A stretch of DNA of 64,000 nt from Haloarcula limicola (lineage in GTDB: Archaea > Halobacteriota > Halobacteria > Halobacteriales > Haloarculaceae): assembly GCF_010119205.1 (NCBI RefSeq), contig NZ_WRXM01000003.1, positions 337,142 through 401,141 on the forward strand. Direction: 5' to 3'. Positions 32,199 to 41,306 of this stretch are shown one piece after another (position 1 is the first letter of the stretch; every line of letters starts with the position of its first letter). The translations under genes were made by a program, and so were the position numbers. The notes under the pieces are model-generated. The model was not told the origin of the DNA. It saw only the letters and a program-made list of their open reading frames with translations, and did not search any database.

Positions 32199-32897
32199 AT
32201 GTCACTGCTGGCCGTCGCTTCCGATGAGATGGCAACAGCCGCAGAGATCAGTCTCCCGGCGGAGGAGTTCGCGCTCTGGGAGACTTTCACTCGAATACCG
32301 GATGTCGTGTTCGACGTCGAACGAGTGGTAGCCCACGGCGAGGCACGCGTGATGCCGATCCTCTGGGCCAGCGGTGCCGAGCTCGACGAGATCAGCGACG
32401 CGTTCGACGCCGACCCGAGCGTCGAAGACGAGGAGTTGCTCGTCGACCTGAACGACGAGTGGCTCTATCGGATGGCGTGGGTCGACGATATCGCGGCCGT
32501 GGTTCAATCGCTCGTCTACGAGGAGGGGACGATCACGGACGCCCACGGGAGAAACGACCGGTGGAGCTTCCGAATCGTCTTCCCCGACTCGGACGCGCTC
32601 TCGCGGACGTACCAATTCTGTCAGGAAGAGGACCTGACGATGGAGATCGAGAGCGTCACACAGATGGAGAGCGAACCCGGCACACAGTTCGGGCTCTCCG
32701 AGGTCCAGTACACGACTCTCATCACAGCCCACCGCGAGGGATACTTCGAGGTACCGCGTGAGACGACCGTCGAAGAACTCGCCGAGAAGCTCGACGTCTC
32801 GGCACAGTCGGTTTCCGAGCGACTCCGGCGTGGACACGAGAAGCTCATCAGCAGCGCGCTACCGACCGCCGTAGAGGAAGCGAGCGACGACGAGTGA
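32199..32897 (+). CDS. HTH_10 (bacterio-opsin activator-like) transcriptional regulator
   Basis: A 232-residue haloarchaeal regulator. Residues 1-150 form the variable sensory N-terminal domain. The HTH_10 domain is near 165-220 (LSEVQYTTLITAHREGYFEVPRETTVEELAEKLDVSAQSVSERLRRGHEKLI), the signature of Bat-type proteins. It diverges from the binding-protein/APC operon across a 110-base gap containing a symmetric CTACTTAAGTAG-like element near 32132-32143, so it may control that operon. An in-frame ATG at 32229 is an alternative start. Confidence 0.87.
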   Translation: MSLLAVASDEMATAAEISLPAEEFALWETFTRIPDVVFDVERVVAHGEARVMPILWASGAELDEISDAFDADPSVEDEELLVDLNDEWLYRMAWVDDIAAVVQSLVYEEGTITDAHGRNDRWSFRIVFPDSDALSRTYQFCQEEDLTMEIESVTQMESEPGTQFGLSEVQYTTLITAHREGYFEVPRETTVEELAEKLDVSAQSVSERLRRGHEKLISSALPTAVEEASDDE

Positions 32898-32980
32898 CTC
32901 TGTTTCTTCCTAAAGAGACCTGAATATTCGCACGGAAGGTTCGCGCCGACGCGTACCGTAGCTTCGGCCGGAGGGCACTC

Positions 32981-33085
32981 GTGACAGATCAGTATCAGTG
33001 TCAGTACTGCGACGCGGCGTTCGAGAGCGTGACCGAGCTGAACGACCATCGAGACGAGAACCACCAAGAGAAACTGGGCCCGTAA
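32981..33085 (+). CDS. 34-residue C2H2 zinc-finger microprotein
   Basis: A short ORF starting at GTG with GGAGG eight bases upstream. The translation MTDQYQCQYCDAAFESVT begins a single classical C2H2 finger: Cys-x2-Cys at residues 7 and 10, hydrophobic core Phe15 and Leu21, His-x4-His at residues 24 and 29. Isolated C2H2 fingers of this size are known in haloarchaea as microproteins. It stands alone between the HTH_10 gene and the stress-protein gene. A DNA- or protein-binding role is inferred from the motif only. Confidence 0.65.
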   Translation: MTDQYQCQYCDAAFESVTELNDHRDENHQEKLGP

Positions 33086-33132
33086 AGACCGGAGAGCGCG
33101 CTCCACCGGCTGCCGCCACCCGATCCAAATAA

Positions 33133-33150
33133 TTACTATAATAATAGTAA
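33133..33150. promoter_or_regulatory. Inverted repeat before stress-protein gene
   Basis: TTACTAT (33133-33139), four bases, ATAGTAA (33144-33150), in an AT-rich patch 46 bases before the UspA-family ATG. It could be an operator overlapping the core promoter. Confidence 0.4.
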
Positions 33151-33195
33151 ATCGAGGCCAGTATTTTACGTCTCGGTCGTTTCTACGCGAATAGA

Positions 33196-33681
33196 ATGAG
33201 CGCAGAACCCACGGCAGAGCGCGCGGACGCGGAACTGGAGACGGTGCTTCTCGCTATCGGAGGCCGCGACGATGCGCGTATGGACTCGCTCGTGACGACC
33301 GTTCGCGAGATCGCCCCGCCGAACGACGCGACCGTCGTGATCGCTCACGTCTTCGACAACGGGTCCTACCGAGAGGCGGTGGAGCGGATACTGGACGCCG
33401 AGACGGCGGACATCGAACCGGACGAACTCGCCGCGGAGATGGGCGTCACGCGGGTCGTGACCGAAGAGCTGGCCGACGACTCCATCGACTGTGAAGCGCG
33501 CGCCACGACCGGGAGACGCGGCGAGGGGATCGTCGAAATCGCCGAGGAGGTGGACGCCGACCGCGTCGTCGTCGGCGGTCGCCAGCGGTCGCCGGCCGGC
33601 AAAGCGGTCTTCGGTAGCACCGCCCAGACGGTGATGCTAAACGCTCCCTGCCCGGTGACGTTCGTCCGCGACCGAGCGTAA
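33196..33681 (+). CDS. Universal stress protein (UspA family)
   Basis: A 161-residue single Usp domain. It starts with the LETVLLAIGGRDDARMDSLV beta-alpha unit and ends with the ATP-binding pattern VVVGGRQRSPAGKAVFGSTAQTVMLNAPCPVTFVR, close to the G-x2-G-x9-G-S/T consensus of ATP-binding members. It probably acts in the cytoplasm as a stress-induced nucleotide-binding protein. It is monocistronic, with an AT-rich inverted repeat in its promoter region and another one downstream. Confidence 0.87.
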   Translation: MSAEPTAERADAELETVLLAIGGRDDARMDSLVTTVREIAPPNDATVVIAHVFDNGSYREAVERILDAETADIEPDELAAEMGVTRVVTEELADDSIDCEARATTGRRGEGIVEIAEEVDADRVVVGGRQRSPAGKAVFGSTAQTVMLNAPCPVTFVRDRA

Positions 33682-33808
33682 TCGTTCACCACCTCGCAGC
33701 GTATCTATCAGTTATTCTGAAGAGTCGAGCCGGCCCGTATCGAGAGTGATCGTCACGCAGCCATAGAGATATGTTGTCAGAAATATACTGTGTTTCGTCC
33801 AATAATGA

Positions 33809-33843
33809 AACGTCTAAAGGATTCTTAGAGGGTTTCAGACGTT
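33809..33843. promoter_or_regulatory. Inverted repeat in AT-rich intergenic region
   Basis: AACGTCT (33809-33815) and AGACGTT (33837-33843) flank 21 bases in the 284-base gap between the stress-protein gene and the small membrane protein gene. It may be a hairpin at the end of the upstream transcript or a protein-binding site. Confidence 0.3.
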
Positions 33844-33965
33844 ATCAGAAAGCGGCTAAAATGGGGTGAAACGGCGTTCTCTTCGTAAACAAATCCGAAA
33901 CAGTACCAATCATCTGGCGCTTATATGATGATATGCGTTGATAGGTCCGAGTAAGGAAATCACCT

Positions 33966-34223
33966 ATGTCGACCGCATCCTCCTCGCTTCCACGCCCGCC
34001 CGCGATCATCACCGTCGTCCAGTCGGCAGCAGTCACCGCCATCGAGGCGCTCGTGACGACCGTTCGGGGCCTCGCCTTCTGGGCGGCCATCCTGCTCCCG
34101 ATCGTCATCTCTGCGACGCTGCTGGCCGGCGTCGTCGCCTCCTCACCCCACTTCGTGGGTAGTCTGTTCGTTCTGAACGTCGTGTGTGCCGTCTTCGGAC
34201 AGAACTACTCGCCGGGCAGATGA
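33966..34223 (+). CDS. Small membrane hypothetical protein
   Basis: An 85-residue protein with two hydrophobic stretches (TVVQSAAVTAIEALVTTV and GLAFWAAILLPIVISATLLAGVVAS) and a short tail, so it is probably an integral membrane protein. A CTTATATG element lies about 40 bases upstream and GGAA just before the ATG. Its stop overlaps the ATG of the zinc-ribbon gene that follows (ATGA). No family is recognised; the pair is next to the origin array. Confidence 0.55.
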   Translation: MSTASSSLPRPPAIITVVQSAAVTAIEALVTTVRGLAFWAAILLPIVISATLLAGVVASSPHFVGSLFVLNVVCAVFGQNYSPGR

Positions 34224-34405
34224 GTCTGGAACGACCACGCTCACGAGAGCCGGATCGAAGAGATTCGAAGACGGTCCTGTTCTGTCCTACCTGCAACCAC
34301 GAGAGCCCGATAGACGGTGAGTGGTTGTCCGACCGCTCGAGCGATTCCGACCGGTTGCTCTGTCCGCGCTGTGAAGCTGTCGTGGTCGACCGGTCACTCC
34401 GGTGA
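34220..34405 (+). CDS. Small zinc-ribbon protein
   Basis: A 61-residue protein with VLFCPTCNHESPIDGEW near residue 20 and LLCPRCEAVVVDRSLR at the C-terminus: two Cys-x2-Cys knuckles of a zinc ribbon. This pattern is frequent in haloarchaeal microproteins. The ATG at 34220 overlaps the stop of the membrane-protein gene, supporting this start over the longer open frame. It is the last gene before the origin repeats. Confidence 0.65.
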   Translation: MSLERPRSREPDRRDSKTVLFCPTCNHESPIDGEWLSDRSSDSDRLLCPRCEAVVVDRSLR

Positions 34406-35286
34406 TCCCACTCGTTTCCGGCTTTCTCTCTTTCTCTCTGGAGTCGCTCTGTTTTCGTTCGTCTCTCGGACCTGCTCCGGCCCGTCGATATCGAGATCGA
34501 ACGGGGTCACACACCCCTCTATCGAAGTGTTGGGTAACCGGGAACGACCGCCGGCGAAAATTTCGATTGCCGGTCGATGGATCGAGAGCGGGCGAACCAG
34601 TATCGAACAGAGACGAGCGCAGTGACCCTCTTTCTACCGGTTTCGGACGATCACGGGGTAACAGTAGAAGAGACCGAACACTTCGATAGAGGAGAGACCG
34701 TCCGAACGAACTCGTCGAAAAGACACTTCGATAGAGGAGGGTGACTGCTCGGAGAAATCGCCGAGGAAACACATCGATAGTGGGGAGCGGGGCGGAGTGA
34801 AACTGATCAGCGAAAACACTTCGATAGAGGGGGGCGACTGTCAGAGCAAGCCGGCCGACACGACCCTCGACGGAGAGGTCGACCTGAGCGTTATTCTATC
34901 CGAGAAGGGAGCGCGCCCCGATCTCGCCTATCACTATCGGGAGGCGATAGGTCCGACATTCTGAACCGGTAGATATCGATGTCAGAGCGTCTCTGAACCG
35001 GTTCTACACTTCGATAGAGGGGTGTGGTGACCCGACGAACCACTCGGTCGGATCAGTCGGCTCTGTGAGCTAATCGAGCGACACCGGTGGGGTAAAAGAG
35101 GTGAAACAGAGGGGGAAATTTGGATAGGAGAAACGGGGAAGAAGAGAGTGAGACGTTCGATAGAGGAGGGTGACTGCTGGAGAATACCTGAGGAGACCGA
35201 GTACACGGAGACGACGCCGGTTCGAAACCGCTCAGTTATGACAGAACACTTCGATAGAGGGGTCTGTCGAGTCCGGCGTGTGTGAG
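34406..35286. repeat. Origin-side repeat array, left (downstream of orc1)
   Basis: No gene lies here. Eight boxes close to ACACTTCGATAGAGGGG occur: one reversed at 34511-34530, then forward at 34678, 34723, 34769 (variant ACACATCGATAGTGGGG), 34816, 35006, 35153 (variant ACGTTCGATAGAGG) and 35246. Four successive boxes are 45-47 bases apart, and later gaps (190, 147, 93) are close to multiples of that. Similarity extends past the core (GGGTGACTGCT...GGAGAA after the boxes at 34723 and 35153). The forward G-runs point toward orc1. These are probably Orc1-binding boxes. Confidence 0.8.
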
Positions 35287-36960
35287 TTACGCCTCGTTTC
35301 GGATCTGTGCCCTGACGACGGACTGTACCTCGTCGGCGGCGACCATCTCCAGTCGAGAGTCTTCCCTGAGAGTTTCGAGGATGGTTCGTGGCCGCTCGCC
35401 GAACTGGAACTCCAAGAACATCCCCGAGCTCGGACCGTGGCTCCGCCGCTCGAAGTCCACGAGCGAGTACGTCGTCATCTCCTTCATCTTGTTGACGTAC
35501 GTCTCCTGGTGATACTGGTCGGCATCGATGGACTCGGTGAGGAACTGATAGACGCGATACCCCGTCGTACTCCGGGCGGTCTCGTCTTCGGTCTCGGTCG
35601 CTACCGCTGCGGTCGCGTACAGACAGAGCTTCTTCTGCGTGCTGATGCCGCGGACGACCTCTAATACGCGGTTCTTCTCGACCTTGTCCTGAGCGGCTCG
35701 AACGTGTCGTTCGCGGACGTTGGAATCGCCCTCCCGCTCCGCGAGTTCGCCGGCGACTCGAATCAGATCGATGGCTTTCCGCGCGTCGCCGTGAGTCTGT
35801 GCGGCGAAGGCCGCCGCCAGCGAGATGACGCCGTCGTCGAGGACGTCCTCGTGGAAGGCGTCCTGTCGCCGTCGGAGGATCGACTGCAGTTGGTTCGCGT
35901 CGTAATCGTCGAAGTGGACGTCCTCGGGCGTGAACGAACTCAGCGCGCGGCTGCCGACCAGTTCCATCATCTTCGTGTCGTTGGAGATGGCGACGACGGA
36001 GATGTGAGCGGTCATCTCGTCGTTGGCACCCGCACGCGAGAGCTGATAGAGGAGCCGTGAGAACGCGGGGTCCTGTTTGTCACGGCGGCCGACGAGCATG
36101 TCGAGTTCGTCGAGAACGAACACCACGGAGTCGAAGTTCTCGTTGACGATGCGATACAGCTCGTCCCACTTCTCCTTCGTGGCGACGCCGTGTTTCGGCA
36201 CTTCGATGTCGACGTCCGCCTCGTCGGCGGCGCGGCGACCGAGTTCGTAGACGGCGATGCCGAGCGTATCGAGGTCCTGGCAGTTGACTTCGACCGTCCC
36301 GAATCGTATATCCCTCGACGAACAGATCTGGCTGATGTTCTTACAGACGGCCTTGGTGATGAGGGACTTCCCCGTCCCCGAGGGACCGTATAAAAAGAGA
36401 TTCGGTGGTCGGTTGTCACCGAGTGCGACCCGAAGCATCTTCGTTACTTCTTGGAGCTGTCGGTCGCGGCCGACGATGCGGTCCTCCTCGACGACGTGAT
36501 TGGGATCGAGCAGCGAGCGGTCGCGGATCAGCCCCTCCTGCTCCTCGAACTCGAGAAGCATGTCCTCGATAGACTGCGAGCCGTCACTGTCGCGAGCCGA
36601 CGATTCCTCCGCGTCGAGAGAGACGGACTCGCTATTTTCGGTGGAGAGTGACACACCGGTATCGGGATCTGACGACTCGCTCTCTTCGGGAGACGACGGA
36701 TCTTCTTCCACGGGTGACGACGCTCTCTCTTCAGGTGGTGACGACTGTTCCTCGTTGGACTCGGTCGCAGGTGCCAGTTCTGTGTTCGTTCGGGTTGTAT
36801 TCGGATCAGAAACCGGGTCGAGTTCGTCTGTGGACTCGCCCTCGTCGGTCGTGGTCCGCTCGTCCGCGCTCGCCAGGAGATCAGACTGTGTCGTCTCTTC
36901 GGAATCGTCCGGCTCCGACGACTCGGTGGTGTCGTCAGCCTCGGAGTCGTCAGCGTTCAT
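35287..36960 (-). CDS. cdc6: Orc1/Cdc6 replication initiator with acidic N-terminal extension
   Basis: A 557-residue AAA+ origin-recognition protein. Residues 1-130 are a low-complexity Asp/Glu/Ser/Thr extension. The AAA+ core has Walker A GPSGTGKS at 192-199, Walker B VVFVLDELDML at 279-289, sensor 1 VVAISND, and sensor 2 GDARKAIDL; a winged-helix DNA-binding domain forms the C-terminus. It binds origin boxes and loads the replicative helicase. It is flanked on both sides by arrays of the same box, so it very likely initiates at its own gene. At 557 residues it is longer than typical haloarchaeal Orc1 (about 400) because of the N-terminal extension. Confidence 0.93.
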   Translation of the reverse strand: MNADDSEADDTTESSEPDDSEETTQSDLLASADERTTTDEGESTDELDPVSDPNTTRTNTELAPATESNEEQSSPPEERASSPVEEDPSSPEESESSDPDTGVSLSTENSESVSLDAEESSARDSDGSQSIEDMLLEFEEQEGLIRDRSLLDPNHVVEEDRIVGRDRQLQEVTKMLRVALGDNRPPNLFLYGPSGTGKSLITKAVCKNISQICSSRDIRFGTVEVNCQDLDTLGIAVYELGRRAADEADVDIEVPKHGVATKEKWDELYRIVNENFDSVVFVLDELDMLVGRRDKQDPAFSRLLYQLSRAGANDEMTAHISVVAISNDTKMMELVGSRALSSFTPEDVHFDDYDANQLQSILRRRQDAFHEDVLDDGVISLAAAFAAQTHGDARKAIDLIRVAGELAEREGDSNVRERHVRAAQDKVEKNRVLEVVRGISTQKKLCLYATAAVATETEDETARSTTGYRVYQFLTESIDADQYHQETYVNKMKEMTTYSLVDFERRSHGPSSGMFLEFQFGERPRTILETLREDSRLEMVAADEVQSVVRAQIRNEA

Positions 36961-36996
36961 GACCGAACCGAGACGCCCGGGAGGGAAAAGCGTTAC

Positions 36997-37694
36997 CCAC
37001 CTCTATCGATGTGTGATTCCGTTATTGAGTTCGTCAGTAGCGCGTTACTGCGAGTTCGCGCTTTCGAGATGTGAGAGAGGACAAAAGTAGCGACGATGTG
37101 TTCGAGAGGAGGGGGGAACACAGACACCCCTCTATCGATGTGTTCGAGGGAAAGGAAGGGGTGGGGGTTTCAGTCGGACTCGTCGAGGGAGGTGCCAAAG
37201 TAAATTCGGTGAAGCAAGTCGCGTCCTCGTCTATAACGCTAGAAGCGGAAATATAGGATACAGAACCGTTCACACTTCGATATTCGTTCTTCTTCTTCTA
37301 GCTTACTAGCAACAACACACACACCCCTCTATCGATGTGTTCGATGTGTTCCGAAGGGAGAGATCTTCACTTTGGAAGGAGCGTGAAACAGGCGGGTCGT
37401 ACATTTCCCGTTTAATTTTCGAGACTACTGTAGAACCACGCTTAGAACTGCTTCGTCGTTCCTATACTCTCCCAGGTTGTCCCTTGCCTTCTGGCACACT
37501 CTACGAGCTGCGTTACGTCGTTCGCTGCCGGCTCTCTGTTCGATGTCACCCTTCGTAGTCGGCCAAAACACATCGATAGAGGGGTGTCTGTGTCCACAAC
37601 TGTTCGAACACAGCCTTCGATTATTCTGTGCTTCCACGAGTTCCCAGCTGGTACCACACTCCCTAACAGCCAGAACACATCGATAGAGGGGTGT
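36997..37694. repeat. Origin-side repeat array, right (upstream of orc1)
   Basis: Five boxes of ACACATCGATAGAGGGGTGT type: reversed at 36997-37015 (shortened), 37124-37143 and 37321-37340, and forward at 37568-37587 and 37675-37694. The last four are perfect over 20 bases and extend into a CTGTGT-like tail. Unlike the left array, all carry A rather than T at the fifth position (ACACATCG against ACACTTCG). The orientation switches between 37340 and 37568, leaving a 227-base core from which the G-runs diverge. Confidence 0.85.
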
Positions 37695-37719
37695 CTGTGT
37701 CTCCCCTCGAACGCGGTCA

Positions 37720-38030
37720 CCGATCAAATCAGTTATTTACTGCTTTCGAAAGCGGTGTTCCTACAAACCACTCTTCGACTCGTTTTACCCCTTTCATCTG
37801 CTAACAATTATCAGTCATCCGGATATCTGTATAGGTTCAAAAAATTACTGTTCATATCTATTTTACCACCTGAAAAAGACAAAGAACCTCCTTATTTTTC
37901 AGAATAGTCCTATAATATCCGTTTTTCTTCCTATATAGGCAAAGACTATATACAAAATGTCCGTATATAAATTCTTCTCTTCCCTAAAAACACGCACTTA
38001 TGGGCTTATGATTACACCTCTTCCTATCCT
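37720..38030. other. AT-rich tract, candidate DNA unwinding element
   Basis: About 300 bases of strongly AT-rich sequence in a GC-rich genome, immediately beyond the forward boxes at 37568 and 37675. It includes a CCTATATAGG palindrome near 37932 and several T-runs. No gene fits. Position beside Orc1 boxes makes it the best candidate for the site where strands open. Confidence 0.6.
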
Positions 38031-38192
38031 CTGTGGCTACATCGGCAGTTCTAGGACACTGTTCCGACCGATAGTTTCCTCTCCGACGATAGCGGTCGGA
38101 CGAGAGACCGGCTACACTGCGATTGCCCGAAATCCCGACGTACCACAGGTTTAAGAACGCTGGCGGGTACATTGCTGGTATTACGCGCTATT

Positions 38193-41132
38193 ATGGGACC
38201 CGGGGAAGGGACTGACGGTACCGTCGCGGACACGCTAGCGGTCTTCGAGCGACTGGAACAGCCATCGACGCCGCTGACGACGGCCGAGGTCGCCGATGCG
38301 CTCGATTGTCACCGTCAACGTGCCCGCCGCTCGCTCGCTCGACTCGCAGATCGAGGCGTGCTCGAAACGAAAGAGACGGGTTCCGAGAGCCGTATCTGGT
38401 GGCGTCCAGTAGAAGCCGACGCGACCACTAATATCGATTCGCCCTGGGACGAGGACGACCAATTCGCCGAGTTCGTCCGCTCGGTGGAAGATTACGCGAT
38501 TTTCGTCCTCGATCCGAACGGGTACGTCGCCAGTTGGAACGACGGGGCCAAGCGGATCAAGGGGTACGACGCGGACGAAATCGTCGGCAAGCACTTCTCG
38601 ACGTTCTACACCGACGAGGACACCGAACGCGGGGTCCCGGCTCGGAACTTGGCGGCCGCCGAGAGGAGCGGCCGTATCGAATCCGAGGGGTGGCGCGTTC
38701 GAAACGACGGCTCGGAGTTCTGGGCGAACGTCACCATCACCGCGATCTGGGACGACGACGGCTCGCTGAAGGGATTCACGAAAGTCACCCGAGACCTGAC
38801 CGAGCGAAAGCAACGCGAGGAGGCACTCCGCCGAGAGAACGAGCTGACCGAACATCTCCTGAAGACGGCACCGGTCGCCATCACCGTACAGGACGGCGAT
38901 GGCGAGATGGTCATGGCCAATCAGCGCGCACAAGACGTCCTTGATCTCTCCGAACAGGAGCTCGTCAGTGACCCCGGGGTTCGCGACGAGTGGGAATTTT
39001 ACGACAGCGACGGCAACTCCCTCGCTCCCAGCGAAACGCCGATGGCCCGCGTCTACGAGACCGGTGAGCCGCTGTTCAACGAGGAGATCGCCATCGACCG
39101 CCCCGACCGCGACCGCCTCTGGGTCTCGGTCAACACTGTCCCGCAGTTCGACTCCGAGGGGTCGCTCGAACGGATAATCTCCGCCAGCGAGGACATCACC
39201 GAACTCAAACGTCAAGAGGCCCAACTCCGCCGGGAACGGGATTTCGTCGATCAGATTCTCGCTGCCGCCCCGCTGAGTATCCTCGTCGTGAATCGCGACG
39301 GGAGTATCGAGAAACTGAACCAGCGCGCCCGGAACCGCCTCGGTCTCGAAGAATCCGACGAGTACGCTATCGGTGACCAACTCGTCTACGATGCAGACGG
39401 CAACCCGGTTCCGCCGTCGGAGCGACCCTACATGCGGGTGTTCGAGACCGGCGACCGGGTCACCGACTGGGAGGGACAAATCGACCTGCCGGGCGGACGC
39501 GCGTGGATGTCGGTGACCGCCGTCCCGTTCGGCGACGAATCGCCGCCCGAACGCGTCGTCCTCGCCGTCAAGGACATCACGAAACTGAAGACGCAGGCCA
39601 GGCAGCTCGAACGCCAGCGCGCCGAACTCGAGGCCGAACTCGACGAGGTGTACGACCGGATCACCGACGGGTTCATCGCTCTCGACGAGGAATGGCGCTT
39701 CACCCACGTCAACGAAGCCGCCGAGGAACTCATCGAACGGGAGGAAGCGACGGTGCTCGGCGAGAGCGTCTGGGAGGCGTTCCCCCAGGCGGAGACGGGG
39801 ATCGTCTGGGAAAAAGCTCACGAGGCGATGGAGACACAGGAGCCGGTCAGTTTCGAGTGGTACAACGAATCGCTCGAAGCCTGGGTAGAGATTCACGCCT
39901 ATCCCTCGGAGACGGGACTGTCGATCTACGTCAGGGACGTGACCGAACGCGTCGAATCCGAGCGGGAACTCGAAGCCCGCGCCCGACAGCAGTGGGTCGT
40001 CTCCGAACTGAGTCGGCGCGCGCTCGAAGACACGGACCTCGACGTGCTGTTCGACGGGGCCGCTCGCCTGGTCGCCGACGTTCTCGATAACGAGTACGCG
40101 AAGGTCCTCGACCTCGATCAGTCCAACGACGAACTGCTCCTTCGGCAGGGCGTCGGCTGGGAGGATGGAACCGTCGGTACCGGGACGGTCTCGGCGTCCG
40201 AAGACGACTCGCAGGCGTCGTACACGCTCCACTCAAAGGAGCCCGTCGTCGTCGACGACCTGGCGACCGAGTCGCGCTTTTCGGGGCCCGAACTGCTTCG
40301 CGCGCACGACGTCAGTAGCGGCATCAGTACGATCATCGGCTCCTACGACGATCCGTGGGGTATCCTCGGCACGCACGACACCGAACGGAAGTCGTTCACC
40401 GACGAGGACGTCACGTTCGTCCAGAGCGTCGCGAACATCCTCGCGGAGGCCATCGAACGCCACGCCTATCAGACCGAACTGGAGGAGCTGGTCGCCGAAC
40501 TCGAAGCGTCCAACGAGCGGTTAGAGAGCTTCGCGAGCATGCTCGCTCACGAACTCCGAAATCCGGTCACGATCGGCCACATCTACAGTCGACAGCTGCC
40601 CGACGAGACTGATTCCGACGCCGTCGAATACGTCACGGACGCGTTCGACCGCATCGAGACGATGATCGACGTGATGTTGGTACTGGCCCGCGGAAACGAC
40701 GCCGTCGATACGACCGGGTCGGTAAATCTGGCGGAGATGGCGCGTGAAGCGTGGGACGACGTCGACACGCTGGAGGCGACGCTCGATGTCGACCTCGATA
40801 TGACGGTTCAGGCCGACGAGACGTACCTCCAGCACCTGTTCGCTAACCTCTATCGGAACGCGGTCGAACACGGCGGCGAGGACGTTTCCGTCGCCGTCGG
40901 CGAACTGTCGTCGGGATTCTACGTCGAAGACGACGGGACTGGAATCCCGGAAGACGAGCGGGACTCCGTGTTCGAAGTCGGCTACACGACGGCTGCCGAA
41001 GAGGGCGGCACCGGCCTCGGATTAGCGTTCGTCAGGGAGCTAACCGATGCGTACGAGTGGGGCTGCCGTATTGCCGAGAGCGAGAGCGGCGGCGCGCGCT
41101 TCGAGTTCAAGTGTATCGGAGGGGACACGTAG
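38193..41132 (+). CDS. Multi-PAS/GAF sensor histidine kinase
   Basis: A 979-residue soluble kinase. An N-terminal winged-helix-like segment (TAEVADALDCHRQRARRSLARLADRGVLE near 40) comes first. Four PAS/PAC modules follow between about 85 and 580 (EDYAIFVLDPNGYVASWN opens the first), then a GAF domain near 590-740. The HisKA phosphoacceptor is in SMLAHELRNPVTIGHIY near 790, and the HATPase domain ends with DDGTGIPEDERDSVF and GTGLGLAFV. No membrane segments are seen, so it senses cytoplasmic signals such as redox or light through PAS cofactors. No response regulator is adjacent. An upstream GGTTTAAGAAC element lies 35-44 bases before the ATG. Confidence 0.9.
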   Translation: MGPGEGTDGTVADTLAVFERLEQPSTPLTTAEVADALDCHRQRARRSLARLADRGVLETKETGSESRIWWRPVEADATTNIDSPWDEDDQFAEFVRSVEDYAIFVLDPNGYVASWNDGAKRIKGYDADEIVGKHFSTFYTDEDTERGVPARNLAAAERSGRIESEGWRVRNDGSEFWANVTITAIWDDDGSLKGFTKVTRDLTERKQREEALRRENELTEHLLKTAPVAITVQDGDGEMVMANQRAQDVLDLSEQELVSDPGVRDEWEFYDSDGNSLAPSETPMARVYETGEPLFNEEIAIDRPDRDRLWVSVNTVPQFDSEGSLERIISASEDITELKRQEAQLRRERDFVDQILAAAPLSILVVNRDGSIEKLNQRARNRLGLEESDEYAIGDQLVYDADGNPVPPSERPYMRVFETGDRVTDWEGQIDLPGGRAWMSVTAVPFGDESPPERVVLAVKDITKLKTQARQLERQRAELEAELDEVYDRITDGFIALDEEWRFTHVNEAAEELIEREEATVLGESVWEAFPQAETGIVWEKAHEAMETQEPVSFEWYNESLEAWVEIHAYPSETGLSIYVRDVTERVESERELEARARQQWVVSELSRRALEDTDLDVLFDGAARLVADVLDNEYAKVLDLDQSNDELLLRQGVGWEDGTVGTGTVSASEDDSQASYTLHSKEPVVVDDLATESRFSGPELLRAHDVSSGISTIIGSYDDPWGILGTHDTERKSFTDEDVTFVQSVANILAEAIERHAYQTELEELVAELEASNERLESFASMLAHELRNPVTIGHIYSRQLPDETDSDAVEYVTDAFDRIETMIDVMLVLARGNDAVDTTGSVNLAEMAREAWDDVDTLEATLDVDLDMTVQADETYLQHLFANLYRNAVEHGGEDVSVAVGELSSGFYVEDDGTGIPEDERDSVFEVGYTTAAEEGGTGLGLAFVRELTDAYEWGCRIAESESGGARFEFKCIGGDT

Positions 41133-41306
41133 GGTGCGTTCGTAGCGCTACGCTGTCGGCTCTTTGCCACCATCTGCGTAACCATCCATATGTCTCCGCC
41201 TATGCGACATCTATGAACAGATATCGGAGAAATATGCACGAAAGACGGTTATGCGGATACCGACTCGGATACGATATCAGAGACGGCCTGCGAGTCAGCC
41301 TCTCAG

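Noticed and set aside
34511..37694. CRISPR array
   Set aside because: Repeats are about 20 bases, occur in both orientations, have irregular spacers from about 25 to 200 bases, surround an orc1/cdc6 gene, and no cas genes are present. They fit origin boxes.
37957..38233. Short ORFs in the AT-rich tract beside the origin
   Set aside because: They lack acidic composition and promoters, and the tract is better explained as an unwinding element.
38235..40232. 665-codon ORF opposite the histidine kinase
   Set aside because: Antisense shadow; the kinase on the plus strand has complete PAS, GAF, HisKA and HATPase motifs.
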